Notes: a model not told the origin generated them from the sequence alone. Positions 9,037 to 18,277 are shown, counted from the first letter of the stretch. The stretch: 39,747 bases of DNA from Pontiellaceae bacterium (GCA_016937035.1 JAFGWS010000120.1:1-39747); one strand, 5' to 3'. Translations and numbers: made by a program.

Positions 9037-10593
9037 CTACTGATACGAGGTGCTTTCCTGCCTCCATGGTACCGCTGAGTCGTCCACCATTTCCGGTGGA
9101 ATATAGGCATCGAGCAGCTCTTCTTGAGACAGGGTGATGGGTCCGGAAACCAATTCGGGCAAATTGAATGTTCTCAGGAAGGTGTCATAAAAGTCCGGAT
9201 CCTTCTGCGGCAGAGGAAACGGTTTAGCCTCCCGCCCTTCTTCGTCTATATAACAGATATATGGACGCGCAAATAAGCCGTTGTCCCGCTTGCTGCTGAA
9301 CACAATCCAGCGTGAATTGTTCGACCACGAATGCCACGAATCCGTTTTATCGCTGTTACATTCCAGCCGGCGATATGCTCCGCTCGAGAGCTCCATCATA
9401 TACAGGTCGCACGATTCCTGATTGATCGGGAAGCCGCCGTAGTCCGACATGCAGAAGAGCAGATATTTTCCGTCCGGCGAAGTTCGAGGTTCAATCAGCG
9501 ATTTCCCAACATCGGCAGAAGCCAGCAAAAGCTCCGGCTGACCCCATGTGTCGCTTTCAATGTCATACGAAATGCGCATTAAATCGAACATGGTGTTTTT
9601 GATGCCGTCCGAGTCCATCGGAATCTCATCACTCCACAGTGTCGGAGCACTGTTGTAATAGAGTGTTTTTCCGTCCGCTGACCAGCAGGGGAACGTTTCC
9701 AAATGATCCGCTTTTTGGATATCGGGTGAGGCACTTGCTTGTCCGGTGGCGGTGTCTGCAACGGCCAAATCGGATTTACAATCAAACACATCCCGAATTT
9801 CGGGGCCATGGGATCGGAAGATCTGCCTCGGCATACCCAAGGCAAATGCGACGGCTTTTCCGTCGGCCCGCCAGGAAATGTAGCCCGGCGCACCGGGTGC
9901 AATCTCCGACTTGGTATTCAGTTGTTCGGCGCGACCGTCGCGCACACAAATCATAGCAGCCGGAATCTCCTGATTTTTTGATCCCGGGCGTACGTGAAAG
10001 GAAAACAGATTGGGATCGTTGTTGCTGAAGCTGTGGCAGTTGATGCATCCACCCCGTTCATTAACCACCACCGGTTTTTCCTCATAGGTCTCCAGGTTGC
10101 GCTGATAGATTCCTATCCGATTATATAAATTGCAGACGGAGCCCAGCAGACGATACGCCAGATGCGAATCAATGTTTTCCTGTGCAACAGCGTTTTCCAC
10201 CGTTTTGAAATGCTGCCAGCCGCCTTTGCTGGTTTTAACGTACACCTCCAATTGGATATGACCGCCTCGATTTTTAAGGAGCAGTTCCCTCCAGGGTTTA
10301 GGCGGAATAATGATTTTCCCCCGCCGAGAAGAGATCAGAATATCCTCGCCGTGCTCTCCGTAAATGCGGACCCGATAATCTTTTCCGATTTCGTTTACCT
10401 TAAAATTAAGCGGAGCAATATTGGGAGGAATGACGGTGCTGCAGTAATCCGGCATAATGTTCGGAAGGCGCTGCACCTCCTCCCATGTTGCAGGTAGGCG
10501 GGGCTGATTCATCCACCAGGCACTGAGCGTCGATAAGACCAGTGCACCACAGACGATCAGTCCGAGGGTTTTCTTTGAAATGCTTTTACTCAC
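9037..10593 (-). CDS. Membrane-anchored PD40 (TolB-like) protein with one CXXCH haem site
   Basis: About 518 residues from a GTG at 10593. The GTG has GGGAGG five bases upstream and overlaps the TAA of the preceding gene by eight bases (GTGAGTAA); a longer frame to 10629 is possible but less likely. One N-terminal membrane anchor (about 8-27) is followed by a domain with a CINCH haem c site (Cys183, Cys186, His187) and then WD40-like PD40 beta-propeller repeats, such as WSADGKTLYYNSA and TSPDGKYLLFCMSDYG. The propeller is expected in the periplasm and may bind protein or polysaccharide. The upstream gene encodes its probable partner, and resB/ccsA nearby would supply haem attachment. Function unknown. 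Confidence 0.75.
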   Translation of the reverse strand: MSKSISKKTLGLIVCGALVLSTLSAWWMNQPRLPATWEEVQRLPNIMPDYCSTVIPPNIAPLNFKVNEIGKDYRVRIYGEHGEDILISSRRGKIIIPPKPWRELLLKNRGGHIQLEVYVKTSKGGWQHFKTVENAVAQENIDSHLAYRLLGSVCNLYNRIGIYQRNLETYEEKPVVVNERGGCINCHSFSNNDPNLFSFHVRPGSKNQEIPAAMICVRDGRAEQLNTKSEIAPGAPGYISWRADGKAVAFALGMPRQIFRSHGPEIRDVFDCKSDLAVADTATGQASASPDIQKADHLETFPCWSADGKTLYYNSAPTLWSDEIPMDSDGIKNTMFDLMRISYDIESDTWGQPELLLASADVGKSLIEPRTSPDGKYLLFCMSDYGGFPINQESCDLYMMELSSGAYRRLECNSDKTDSWHSWSNNSRWIVFSSKRDNGLFARPYICYIDEEGREAKPFPLPQKDPDFYDTFLRTFNLPELVSGPITLSQEELLDAYIPPEMVDDSAVPWRQESTSYQ

Positions 10594-12523
10594 GTGCACC
10601 TCCCGCCTGAAGCCGGATATAAAATTCAAAATAGCTTCCCGGGAATTCTCTTGCCGTCAGGGCTGCGGCCTGCGAATTAAACCCGCCGCAACGGGTCACG
10701 ATCGTTTTAAGCCGCATAAATCGCTCTATTGTCCGGGGGTTAATTTGATGGTTCCCGAAATAAACCTCTCCTGAGGGGGTCACCTTCATTGCGTCGGGCT
10801 GCGCGATGCCGAAAATCAGGATCGCTTCTTCGTAGAGCGGGGTATTCGTATAGGGAAATTGATCGAGCAACGGAAACAATGATGCAACACCTCCCAGACT
10901 TCCGGCCAACAAATACTGTGCCATGAGATATTCGAAGGCAATTCGATTACGGTTGTTATGTTCCAGTTGGCTGCGTAATCCTGCCGAGAAATTGATCGAG
11001 GGTTCGCCGAGATTCGGGAAAGTAACGGTTTTTATGAGATCATCTTCATCCATCATTAACTCACGAATCTCCTGAATCTCGAAATCGTTCGAAAGGGAAG
11101 GGTCTTGAGCGAGCCGCTGCAAATAATTCCTGGCCCATTTCCTCCAAACCAGATCATCTGTGAGGTTGTTGAGATAGACCTTGGCTGCCTCCGGCTGATT
11201 CTTAATCATTTTTATCCAAGCCATACGTTTCAGCGCCGCGCCCGAAGGCCACTTTTCAACCATTTCAAGCGCCAGATGTTCGGCCTCATTGACTCTGCCG
11301 ACATCAATGCAGAAATCGCAGGGAATACGAATCAGGTGGTATTCTCCTCGTAATGAATGATAATCCGGTAGAAGCCAGAGAGAACTCTGCCTGAAACTCA
11401 ACATTTGGGAAGGGAGCTGACCCCTGTAATAGAGCGCTCGGTTAACATTATGGTTCGCATAACAGGATTGATCGTATGCCTCTACCGAAAGTTTTGCCGC
11501 GTTATCGAGCACCTCTTTCCATAATCGATGTTCGGCACAATAGTCGACCAGCAGCAGCGTTTTGGTTTCCCGGTTCAGAGCGTGAAGGCCCGTTCCCAGC
11601 GCCGCAACCAGTGCGGCAACGCCAAGCGCTCCATGTATTATCAGCCCTTTTTTCCCTGTACTCATCGACTTGAAGAAGCGGGGGACAAATAATCGAACTG
11701 CCGCGACAATTCCGGCGCATACCGGGAAATAGGCATAGAGAAAAACGGTCGGTTGTATCCCGGTTTTTGTTTGGAGGAATTCTTCCTTCGCCGGCAGAAG
11801 AAAATGATCGGTAGCGGGATCAAATATACGGAGCGCTGCATCGATACCAAACTGAATAAGGACGGCAACTAAGAGCATCCCGCCGGCTATGCGCAGCTTC
11901 CTTTCAATGAGGATCTCGCTGATCAGACAGCATGCGGAAAAGCAGGTTAAAGCAAAGCCGCCCGCAACAGAGTAAAGAGCGAGCGCAAGCGCCGAAAACA
12001 ACAAAAAACGGATAACTCCGGGCCATTTACCCGCGTGGATCCATCCGTTCGACGCCGTCATTGTCAACGCCGTTCCGACGAGGATGGAGGAATGAGTATA
12101 ATAATCGGCATACAGTCCCATCAGGACCACTCCGGGAATAATCCACGTGGCGACACTTCTTCCGCCCGCAACTTTATTCATAAAATGGTTGGTTGAAGCG
12201 AGAAGGGACCAGAGAATGACACTAAAGAACAGGGCCCCCGGCCAACCGGCATAGCACAACTGCACCAACAGACTGTCTGTCCACTCCAACAGGAGGCCGG
12301 GCTCTCCGATAAAATCGGTAAAGTAGTAAAGGTTTAATAGAAAAAGCTTGTCGCGGGCCTGAAAAATAAGGCGGGCATCCACCACCGCGTACAGAAACCA
12401 GAAGAACAAGATCGAGAACAAAACGATCTCCGGAGAAACGAGGTAAAATATTTTGCCTTTGGAGAAGCGGGATTCCCCGCCACTTTCCAACGCCGGTTTA
12501 TTTCTCTTCTGTACCTGTGCCAT
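10586..12523 (-). CDS. Polytopic membrane protein with soluble helical C-terminal half
   Basis: 645 residues. The first half (about 28-330) holds roughly nine hydrophobic segments. The second half is soluble and helical, with repeat-like pairs reminiscent of TPR (for example a stretch around residues 370-480). It resembles the uncharacterised DUF6057-type membrane proteins found beside PD40 proteins in Bacteroidetes and relatives; this match is from memory and not confirmed. Translation appears coupled to the following haem/PD40 gene through an eight-base overlap, so the two probably form one complex. A sigma-70-like promoter lies directly upstream and would give an almost leaderless message. 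Confidence 0.7.
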   Translation of the reverse strand: MAQVQKRNKPALESGGESRFSKGKIFYLVSPEIVLFSILFFWFLYAVVDARLIFQARDKLFLLNLYYFTDFIGEPGLLLEWTDSLLVQLCYAGWPGALFFSVILWSLLASTNHFMNKVAGGRSVATWIIPGVVLMGLYADYYTHSSILVGTALTMTASNGWIHAGKWPGVIRFLLFSALALALYSVAGGFALTCFSACCLISEILIERKLRIAGGMLLVAVLIQFGIDAALRIFDPATDHFLLPAKEEFLQTKTGIQPTVFLYAYFPVCAGIVAAVRLFVPRFFKSMSTGKKGLIIHGALGVAALVAALGTGLHALNRETKTLLLVDYCAEHRLWKEVLDNAAKLSVEAYDQSCYANHNVNRALYYRGQLPSQMLSFRQSSLWLLPDYHSLRGEYHLIRIPCDFCIDVGRVNEAEHLALEMVEKWPSGAALKRMAWIKMIKNQPEAAKVYLNNLTDDLVWRKWARNYLQRLAQDPSLSNDFEIQEIRELMMDEDDLIKTVTFPNLGEPSINFSAGLRSQLEHNNRNRIAFEYLMAQYLLAGSLGGVASLFPLLDQFPYTNTPLYEEAILIFGIAQPDAMKVTPSGEVYFGNHQINPRTIERFMRLKTIVTRCGGFNSQAAALTAREFPGSYFEFYIRLQAGGARE

Positions 12524-12532
12524 GATGAAACA

Positions 12533-12560
12533 GATATATATAATGGGGGAGAAACGTCAA
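12533..12560 (-). promoter_or_regulatory. Sigma-70-like promoter of the membrane protein/PD40 pair
   Basis: On the minus strand TTGACG (12560-12555) and TATATC (12538-12533) are separated by 16 bases. Initiation about seven bases further on would fall only a few bases before the ATG at 12523, giving an almost leaderless message. No ribosome site precedes that ATG, which agrees with leaderless translation. Confidence 0.5.
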
Positions 12561-12696
12561 CCTTGAAACCGATTCGAGTAAAAAAAGAGTCGAGCCAATG
12601 ATCGGTTAAATCACCGGTAAGTGTAATTTTCGTTGGTCAGTAAATGTAGTTGTCGCGCACCAGTTTGGCTCATCTTCCCCGCCCCGCTGACCGCGC

Positions 12697-13239
12697 TTAA
12701 TTTGGTCCCCCGGACTTTTTGGCTTTATAGAGCATCCAAGCGGCGAGCGTTTTGGCATCCGCGATCTGGTTGGTGCGGATCATTTCATCCATCTCCGCCT
12801 CTGAAAGGAGCAGGGTCTCGATGCGCTCGTCGTCATCGAACGAGGTTTCGCCTTTTCGGGAAACCTCGCAATAGAAGACATCGATCCGCTCGGTGCAATA
12901 ACCGACGCTGGGATAGATCGGCCCTAACAGCTCCATGGATTCGGCGATATAGCCGGTCTCCTCCTGGAGTTCGCGAATGGCCGACTCGGATTCCTGCTCG
13001 CCATCGGAATCCACATTCCCCGCGACGACTTCGAAGCAAACCCGTTCCATCGGCTTTCGGAACTGCCGGATAAATACAAAACGTCCATCGGACAACCGGG
13101 GAATAATCGCTACGGCCACGCCATGCATCACGATTTCGCGGATGGAGCGCTTTCCGTTCTCAAGCTCGACCTCCAACACATCGACATCAATGATCCGTCC
13201 CTGATAAACCGTTTTTCTCGAAATCGTCTTTTCGTACAT
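12697..13239 (-). CDS. Nudix hydrolase, ADP-ribose pyrophosphatase-like
   Basis: 180 residues from the ATG at 13239, which has AAAGGAAG five bases upstream; the frame extends to 13341 but that part looks non-coding. Nudix enzymes cleave nucleoside diphosphates linked to another group, using metals held by the Nudix box. The box here is read in AGNVDSDGEQESESAIRELQ followed by EETGY (about 93-117). The REL..EETGY half is canonical, but there are six residues where the consensus has five between the first Gly and Glu. A proline (PIYPSVGY) about 15 residues after the box is typical of ADP-ribose pyrophosphatases. No linked genes suggest a special substrate. Confidence 0.85.
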   Translation of the reverse strand: MYEKTISRKTVYQGRIIDVDVLEVELENGKRSIREIVMHGVAVAIIPRLSDGRFVFIRQFRKPMERVCFEVVAGNVDSDGEQESESAIRELQEETGYIAESMELLGPIYPSVGYCTERIDVFYCEVSRKGETSFDDDERIETLLLSEAEMDEMIRTNQIADAKTLAAWMLYKAKKSGGPN

Positions 13240-13866
13240 GTGGGCTTCCTTTTTTTTAGCTATCCGACGTCCTCTATACGCTATATACGCTGTTGCGGAC
13301 AAACTGAGAAAAGGAAAAATGGTGTCCGTCCCGAATGGCACTTAGTAAAACCAAAACAGCTGCCTATATCCTTCTTTTTCATCTATTTAAAATGGGTAGG
13401 CAGGGATGCCGACCCCACATTTTTCCGCCAATCAAGATAATTTCTCATACCCCAACCTTCCTGTCGTGGCTGAGTGCTCTGCGCAATCGCAAATGACCTC
13501 GTCCTACATGTGCCTGAGAGCTGCGATGTCGGCAATGATCTGCCGGTGCAGGTCAGTCAAGTCCCCAGCCGTGAAGAAATGTGCCCAGTATAAGTAGGCG
13601 AAGACCATGGTTTTCGCGTCATGAAAATCCGACACGCAGGTCCGCATCATATATCGATGCTGCCACGTGAGTCACGTTCCACGTGCCAACGTGGTCACGC
13701 GAGAAAAAGCGGGTTCCCTACGATGAGGCCCACTATCTGAGCGTATTGAAAAAACGAGGCTCTTCCATTTGGAAACGCACAACACCCTGATGCTGTGAGG
13801 TTAAACGGCCCTGAAGAAAGTCAGTTTTTAGGTTGACGGAGAACCTCAGATGGCTGGTTCGTTGGT
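13240..13866. other. Stretch without a supportable gene, with possible gene remnants
   Basis: No intact gene is seen in these 627 bases. A 48-codon minus-strand frame (13648 to about 13502) and a 30-codon plus-strand piece (about 13699-13790, REKKRVPYDEAHYLSVLKK) have protein-like composition but no recognisable family. They look like decayed fragments. Around 13664-13700 there are clustered cacgtg/aacgtgg words, including the inverted repeat ccacgt-gcca-acgtgg. Confidence 0.4.
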
Positions 13867-14355
13867 TTATTTGTTAAAATTCAAGCCCAGGGTTCCATCT
13901 GGACTGCTAATCAATGACATGGAGTCTAAATCGGAGCTTTTGAGGGCAATGTTGTTTTTAAGGATATACGCTTTAAGCTCATCAAGATTGCTTGGCTCTC
14001 TATGGTTGTCCTCTATAAATTTTTTAACGGCATTCGGAAGCTCCGCCAATTGGCTGTCTCTGATGATCGGGTAGGCCATGGTATCTCCAAATGTTTTGGG
14101 CCGCGAGTTCCGTTTAGAGACCGACGCAGAGTTGGCAAACGCGATGAGCATGATGAGAGCGATGGGAATGGATATGACTGCACCAATGATTTTCCATTGC
14201 GCTATAAAATTTACAGTTTTTAGACTCTCATCCAGCTCCGCCTTGCTGATTCCAGTGGTTGCTTGTTTTGGAGGAGCGGAAACCCATTCACCACAATGTT
14301 GGCACTTTCTAGCCGCTGGATCGATTTCAGCAAAGCAATATGGACATTTTTTCAT
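13867..14355 (-). CDS. Zinc-ribbon membrane protein of unknown function
   Basis: 162 residues. An N-terminal zinc ribbon is formed by Cys4, Cys7, Cys18 and Cys21 (CPYC...CQHC). A short linker leads to one strongly hydrophobic helix (about 54-75), followed by a soluble domain of about 85 residues. This plan of cytoplasmic zinc ribbon, membrane helix and external domain is common among small membrane proteins of unknown role. Its base composition is lower in G+C than the neighbouring housekeeping genes. It is 46 bases upstream of, and on the same strand as, a small lipoprotein gene, so the two may be co-transcribed. Confidence 0.7.
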   Translation of the reverse strand: MKKCPYCFAEIDPAARKCQHCGEWVSAPPKQATTGISKAELDESLKTVNFIAQWKIIGAVISIPIALIMLIAFANSASVSKRNSRPKTFGDTMAYPIIRDSQLAELPNAVKKFIEDNHREPSNLDELKAYILKNNIALKSSDLDSMSLISSPDGTLGLNFNK

Positions 14356-14401
14356 ATTTGATCTCCTTCAGCCCGATCTCGTTCTGTAAAACGAACGTCC
14401 T

Positions 14402-14800
14402 TTATTGTTGTGTCTCTTTTATTGTTTCTAAATATGTTCCGACTAAATATCCGTCATCGGAATAATAAGCTCTAAGCTCGTGTGTTCCTCGGATTCGTCC
14501 AGGAATGTCATAAAGTGACTTCGGAAAGAAGTAGATTTCCGGAATGAATAAAGCCGCAGCTGACATTGCCGTTTGCATGGCTTTATCTTCATCTGAAACC
14601 ATTCCTTTGACGATGAATATGTCGCACTCAGATCCGTTCTTTATTTCTGTGCGCTCTGGTTCTCCAATTTTCTCACGAACCTGTTCTCTACTCTTGGATT
14701 TACTACTCATGACTACCGAGTAGTATTTGCCAGACGAATAGATGATTGATGAGCAACCAGCTTGAGAGATGATTAAAATGGCTAGTAATATTTTTTTCAT
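14402..14800 (-). CDS. Small predicted lipoprotein, BamE/SmpA-like in layout
   Basis: 132 residues from ATG 14800; an in-frame TTG at 14812 is less likely. The signal peptide ends in the lipobox QAGC (Cys16). The mature part contains SREQVREKIGEPERTE and later ELRAYYSDDGYLVG. That order of a helix leading to a G-E-P turn and then strands resembles the BamE/SmpA/OmlA fold used by many small envelope lipoproteins. The similarity is short and no function can be assigned. Composition is A/T-rich like the preceding zinc-ribbon gene, which suggests the two share a history. Confidence 0.6.
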   Translation of the reverse strand: MKKILLAILIISQAGCSSIIYSSGKYYSVVMSSKSKSREQVREKIGEPERTEIKNGSECDIFIVKGMVSDEDKAMQTAMSAAALFIPEIYFFPKSLYDIPGRIRGTHELRAYYSDDGYLVGTYLETIKETQQ

Positions 14801-15024
14801 ATCTCGACTCAACGTTTAATGAGTGGGCTGTCATAATTTCCGGTTAAATTTAACAAAAATACATTTTGCAGATGGGTTGGGCTTGTTGCAATCCTTTTAA
14901 TCCAAAGTCTTTCCGTATGGATATCCATATTTCGATGATATCTGACTGTCAGATAATCATGCTCCGCTATAGTGAAATGAGGCGGATTTGGCGCATATTC
15001 TGCCTTTTTATCCCGGTAATAGGA

Positions 15025-15089
15025 TATTGAAATTAACCGCCAGGAACGCAGGGCTCTCAAAGAGCCAATCCCCTGCATTTTTGCGTTCC
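15025..15089. repeat. Interspersed structured repeat, copy B
   Basis: Nearly identical to 151-214. The inner hairpin ggctct-caa-agagcc is perfect here. Outer arms ggaacgcaggg and the ccctgca...gcgttcc side can also pair. It lies between small decayed frames, as expected of an intergenic repeat. Confidence 0.6.
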
Positions 15090-15130
15090 ATGGGGGCTCT
15101 TCTTATATTTTTATGGTGCACAGTGTTTTT

Positions 15131-15150
15131 CGACCGGATAACAGGATCAT
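15131..15150. repeat. Short interspersed repeat (gaccggataacaggat family)
   Basis: The sequence cgaccggataacaggatcat matches the left arm of the inverted repeat at 16137-16206. A more degenerate copy in the opposite orientation is at 15292-15310 (tatcgtgttatcccgtcaa). Similar short elements occur in many bacterial genomes; no function is known. Confidence 0.5.
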
Positions 15151-15420
15151 CTCGATAATTTTGCTTAGAAGGCCACTCTATCCTGGTGATCTTCTTAATT
15201 CCCTTCAGCCCCTCTGCCGGAATGGACAACCCGGTGCGAGTAAATGCCATAGAAATCCTTTTCCTGCTAATTTACAGGATTTGATCCGGTCTATCGTGTT
15301 ATCCCGTCAAAGTATCTCTCCCCATTCTCCACCATAAAATTCTACGTAGAAGCGCTATGGGTCATTTTATCATGCTCTAAGCTTTGCAGCAAAGGCACAG
15401 AAACGGGCCGATGAATCGCT

Positions 15421-16134
15421 CTACAGTAATTCATAGGCCAGCACGCTTAACCCGAAAATCGCAGCGGTTTCTGTGCGGAGAATGCGGTTGCCGAACGAGA
15501 CCGGCAGCGCACCGGCTTCCACCGCGGTGCAGACCTCTTCCATTGAAAAATCGCCTTCGGGACCAATCAGCAGCGCAACGCGCTTTTTCTGTCTAAAATC
15601 GATATTACGAAAAGGAACGGCTCCGTCATAGAGCGACCCGATCAGCACCAGATCATACTGCGCCAACGTGGGCAAAACGGCATCCCATTTTTCGAGCGGT
15701 TTCAGCTCGGGCAGCCAGCGGACTTCGCACTGCTGCGCGGCATTGAGTACAATTTTTCCCCAGCGCTCCTGCTTTTTGGGATTCGGCTTAAACTCCGTAT
15801 GCTGCGTCAGAACCGGGCGAATCGACGTTGCGCCGAGCTCGACCGCCTTTTGGAGCACCAGCTCCCAGCGGTCGGGTTTGGGTACGGCCTGAATCAGCTC
15901 AATCTGGACATTCGGAGCAGGCACGATACTGCGGCTCATAATGCGCGCTTCCACGGCGGTTTTCCCGACGTCTTCAATTACGGCTTCGGCCACGCTGCCG
16001 CGACCGTCGAACAACGTAATTTCCTGCCCCGGCTGGACCCGCAGTACGCGCGCAAGATGATGCGACTCTTCCGGCGAAAGCGTAACCACCGCCCGTTCCA
16101 GCTCGCCCGCTTCAACTAGTGAATTGATCCGCAT
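15421..16134 (-). CDS. rsmE: 16S rRNA m3U1498 methyltransferase RsmE
   Basis: 237 residues, the normal size for RsmE. This SPOUT-class enzyme uses S-adenosylmethionine to methylate N3 of U1498 in the decoding region of 16S rRNA. An N-terminal PUA-like domain (about 1-70, with SHHLARVLR) is followed by the SPOUT domain. The trefoil-knot cofactor-binding segments are LLIGPEGDFS and the C-terminal LRTETAAIFGLSVL, both diagnostic. It follows dnaJ on the same strand, 73 bases after that gene's stop, separated by an inverted repeat. The dnaJ-rsmE order is common in bacteria. Confidence 0.95.
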   Translation of the reverse strand: MRINSLVEAGELERAVVTLSPEESHHLARVLRVQPGQEITLFDGRGSVAEAVIEDVGKTAVEARIMSRSIVPAPNVQIELIQAVPKPDRWELVLQKAVELGATSIRPVLTQHTEFKPNPKKQERWGKIVLNAAQQCEVRWLPELKPLEKWDAVLPTLAQYDLVLIGSLYDGAVPFRNIDFRQKKRVALLIGPEGDFSMEEVCTAVEAGALPVSFGNRILRTETAAIFGLSVLAYELL

Positions 16135-16136
16135 AT

Positions 16137-16206
16137 TTTTGACCGGATAACAGGATATTCAGGACACGGACGGTGAGATCCAGTCGATCCTGTTATCCTG
16201 TCAAAA
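16137..16206. repeat. Inverted repeat between dnaJ and rsmE
   Basis: The left arm 16137-16156 (ttttgaccggataacaggat) and right arm 16187-16206 (atcctgttatcctgtcaaaa) pair at 19 of 20 positions across a 30-base spacer. The element fills the whole dnaJ-rsmE gap. It may act as a processing or attenuation signal, or be a mobile palindromic repeat; relatives lie at 15131 and 15292. Confidence 0.75.
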
Positions 16207-16207
16207 C

Positions 16208-17380
16208 CTACTCCTCTTCGAGTTTGCGTTTCCGCTCGTAGAAGGCTTCCGCGACTCGCCGAATTCGGTTGGTTTCAGCGAAGTGGCTGTCGTCGAGAAC
16301 ATCGCACAGCTCTTTGAGTTTTTTCTTTTCTTTGCTCGACAGATGCGTCGGCACCTCAATCTTGACCATCACATTATGATCGCCGCGGCCGTGCCCATGC
16401 GCCGAATCGACTACCCCTTGACCCCGCAGACGGAAAATCTTTCCGCTCTCGGTGCCCGCCGGAATTTTTAGCTTCACGTTGCCGTGGATCGTCGGCACCT
16501 GAATCTCGCCGCCGAGCATCGCAATATGAAACGGCACGGGTACCTCGCAATAAATATCGAGATCATTGCGCTTAAAGAACTCGTGATCGCGAACGTGGAA
16601 AACAACGAAAAGATCGCCGGACGGGCCGCCGCGCGTCCCTGTTTCGCCTTTGCCCGGAAGCCGCTGGCGCGACCCCGATTCCACGCCGGCCGGAATACGC
16701 AGTTTAATGGTTTTGCGCTCCTTGACGCTGCCCGCGCCCTTACACACTTTACAGGGATTCGAAATGGTTTCGCCGGCGCCGCGGCAGGTTGGGCAGGTTT
16801 GGGAAAACTGAATAAAGCCGCCGCCCGTTGTTACCTGCCCGCGCCCGCGACACGTCGGGCAGGTGCTCTTCGAGGATCCCGGCTCCGCGCCGGTGCCGGA
16901 GCAGTGTTCGCAGACTGAGCTGATTGGAAGCGTCAGCTTCCGGTGCGATCCAAGCGCTGCTTCCTCAAAATCAACGTCCAGATCATAGCGCAGGTCCGAT
17001 CCGCGCGCCGGACCGCTCTCGCGACGGCGTCCACCGCCACCGCCGCCGAAGAGATCATTAATATTAAAGCCGCCGCCGAAGACCTGTTCAAAGATGTCTG
17101 ATGCATCGTGGAACCCACCGCCGAAGCCGCCGCCGAAACCGCCGCCACCCGGGGCAAACGCCTGATGCCCAAACTGGTCGTAGCGCGCCTTTTTATCGGC
17201 ATCGCTCAGCACTTCGTAGGCCTCGCTGGCCTCCTTAAAACTTTCTTCGGCCTCTTTATTGCCCGGATTACGGTCCGGATGAAATTTCATTGCCACCTTG
17301 CGGTAGGCCTTCTTGATCTCATCCGCCGACGCGTTTTTGGAAACGCCCAGAATTTCGTAATAATCGCGTTTATTCGCCAT
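16208..17380 (-). CDS. dnaJ: Chaperone protein DnaJ
   Basis: 390 residues. DnaJ delivers unfolded proteins to DnaK and stimulates its ATPase. The J domain carries the HPD motif at 34-36. A Gly/Phe-rich linker (about 77-117) with a run of glycines follows. The zinc-binding centre has four CXXCXGXG-type repeats with cysteine pairs at 157/160, 174/177, 196/199 and 210/213. The C-terminal substrate-binding domains complete a full type I DnaJ. The gene starts two bases after the grpE stop, so they form one transcript. dnaK is not in the window. Confidence 0.98.
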   Translation of the reverse strand: MANKRDYYEILGVSKNASADEIKKAYRKVAMKFHPDRNPGNKEAEESFKEASEAYEVLSDADKKARYDQFGHQAFAPGGGGFGGGFGGGFHDASDIFEQVFGGGFNINDLFGGGGGGRRRESGPARGSDLRYDLDVDFEEAALGSHRKLTLPISSVCEHCSGTGAEPGSSKSTCPTCRGRGQVTTGGGFIQFSQTCPTCRGAGETISNPCKVCKGAGSVKERKTIKLRIPAGVESGSRQRLPGKGETGTRGGPSGDLFVVFHVRDHEFFKRNDLDIYCEVPVPFHIAMLGGEIQVPTIHGNVKLKIPAGTESGKIFRLRGQGVVDSAHGHGRGDHNVMVKIEVPTHLSSKEKKKLKELCDVLDDSHFAETNRIRRVAEAFYERKRKLEEE

Positions 17381-17382
17381 GG

Positions 17383-17958
17383 TTATTTGTTCCCCTCTTC
17401 ATCCGCCTGTGTCGGTCCGCTGGAGACCACCACCTGCGCGGCGCGCAGCAGCTTATCGCCGAACAGATAGCCGCGCCGCACCTGATTCGAACAAACCTCC
17501 GCCGGATATTCGTCCGACGGCATATGCGTGAGCGCCTCATGTTTATGCGGATCAAACGCCTCGCCGACCGCTTCAATCGGCGTCAGGTTAAACTTTTTCA
17601 ACACGTTCTGGAACTGGTCATAAACCATCTTAAAGCCGTCGACCACTGCGGCATCGGCCTTGTGCTGCTCTGCCGTCTTCAGTCCCATTTCATAGTGATC
17701 GAGCACCGGAAGAAGTTCCAGCAGCAGATCTTCGTTGGCGCGCTGATACAGCTCCAAACGTTCCCGTTGCGTACGGTTCCGGAAGTTGATGAAGTCGGCC
17801 TGCAGACGAACAAACTGATCGCGCAGCGATTCCTGTTCTTCCTCTTCCTCGGCCTGCGACGCAGGCTCCTCTTCGATCACTTCCGTATCCGGAAGCTCCT
17901 CTTCCGCTATGGTTTCCTTATCCTTCAAGTCCTTTTTATCGGTTTTCTTTTTAGCCAT
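17383..17958 (-). CDS. grpE: Nucleotide exchange factor GrpE
   Basis: 191 residues. GrpE releases ADP from DnaK. A charged, disordered N-terminal tail (about 1-45) leads into a long helix used for dimerisation (about 45-100, with [19 protein letters not shown]) and then the beta-rich head, with the family segment [12 protein letters not shown] near 147-158. AAAGGA lies about eight bases before the ATG. It is the first gene of grpE-dnaJ-rsmE and has a clear promoter upstream. No complete CIRCE operator was found. Confidence 0.97.
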   Translation of the reverse strand: MAKKKTDKKDLKDKETIAEEELPDTEVIEEEPASQAEEEEEQESLRDQFVRLQADFINFRNRTQRERLELYQRANEDLLLELLPVLDHYEMGLKTAEQHKADAAVVDGFKMVYDQFQNVLKKFNLTPIEAVGEAFDPHKHEALTHMPSDEYPAEVCSNQVRRGYLFGDKLLRAAQVVVSSGPTQADEEGNK

Positions 17959-18008
17959 CGAAAAAATCCTTTCCCCGCTGCAGCGGGTTCCGTTTCATAG
18001 ATGCTGAA

Positions 18009-18036
18009 AAAATACGCGAAACAGCGGTTGTGTCAA
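18009..18036 (-). promoter_or_regulatory. Sigma-70-type promoter of grpE-dnaJ
   Basis: On the minus strand TTGACA (18036-18031) and TATTTT (18014-18009) are 16 bases apart, about 50 bases ahead of the grpE start. The perfect -35 hexamer suggests housekeeping sigma. A single CIRCE-like half (AGTGCTAA on the plus strand near 18105) lies further upstream without its partner. Confidence 0.6.
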
Positions 18037-18277
18037 TAGGTCATATCAAAACGGATCACTTCTCCCCCCATCGTACTGCGGCGTCTTTTGCCTTAAGCGA
18101 AAGAAGTGCTAAACCATGTTAATACACCAATTCTGCGGGGGATTTGCTCATATTTGTTACTACATAACCGATATTATCAATTGTTTTTAATGTCATGCTT
18201 GACCTAATTGTGCGAACATAGCATTTTATATCTGATAGTAACTTTTGTCAGCTTATAATCGAGAGATCATACACCGT

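Larger units (their letters stand above)
14801..15420. other. Repeat-bearing stretch with a possible short minus-strand frame
   Basis: Two frames overlap here on the minus strand, 14809-15078 and 15008-15250. The second has a plausible ribosome site (aaaagga, six bases before the ATG at 15250) and begins MAFTRTGLSIPAEGLKGIKK, but after about 40 residues it runs into interspersed repeats. It is more likely a truncated remnant than an intact gene. The rest holds the repeats listed separately. Confidence 0.35.

Noticed and set aside
14809..15078. 89-codon minus-strand frame
   Set aside because: Its start lies inside the interspersed repeat, no ribosome site is seen and no family is recognised.
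18095..18120. CIRCE heat-shock operator upstream of grpE
   Set aside because: Only one half (AGTGCTAA) is present; the matching TTAGCACTC arm at nine-base spacing is absent.
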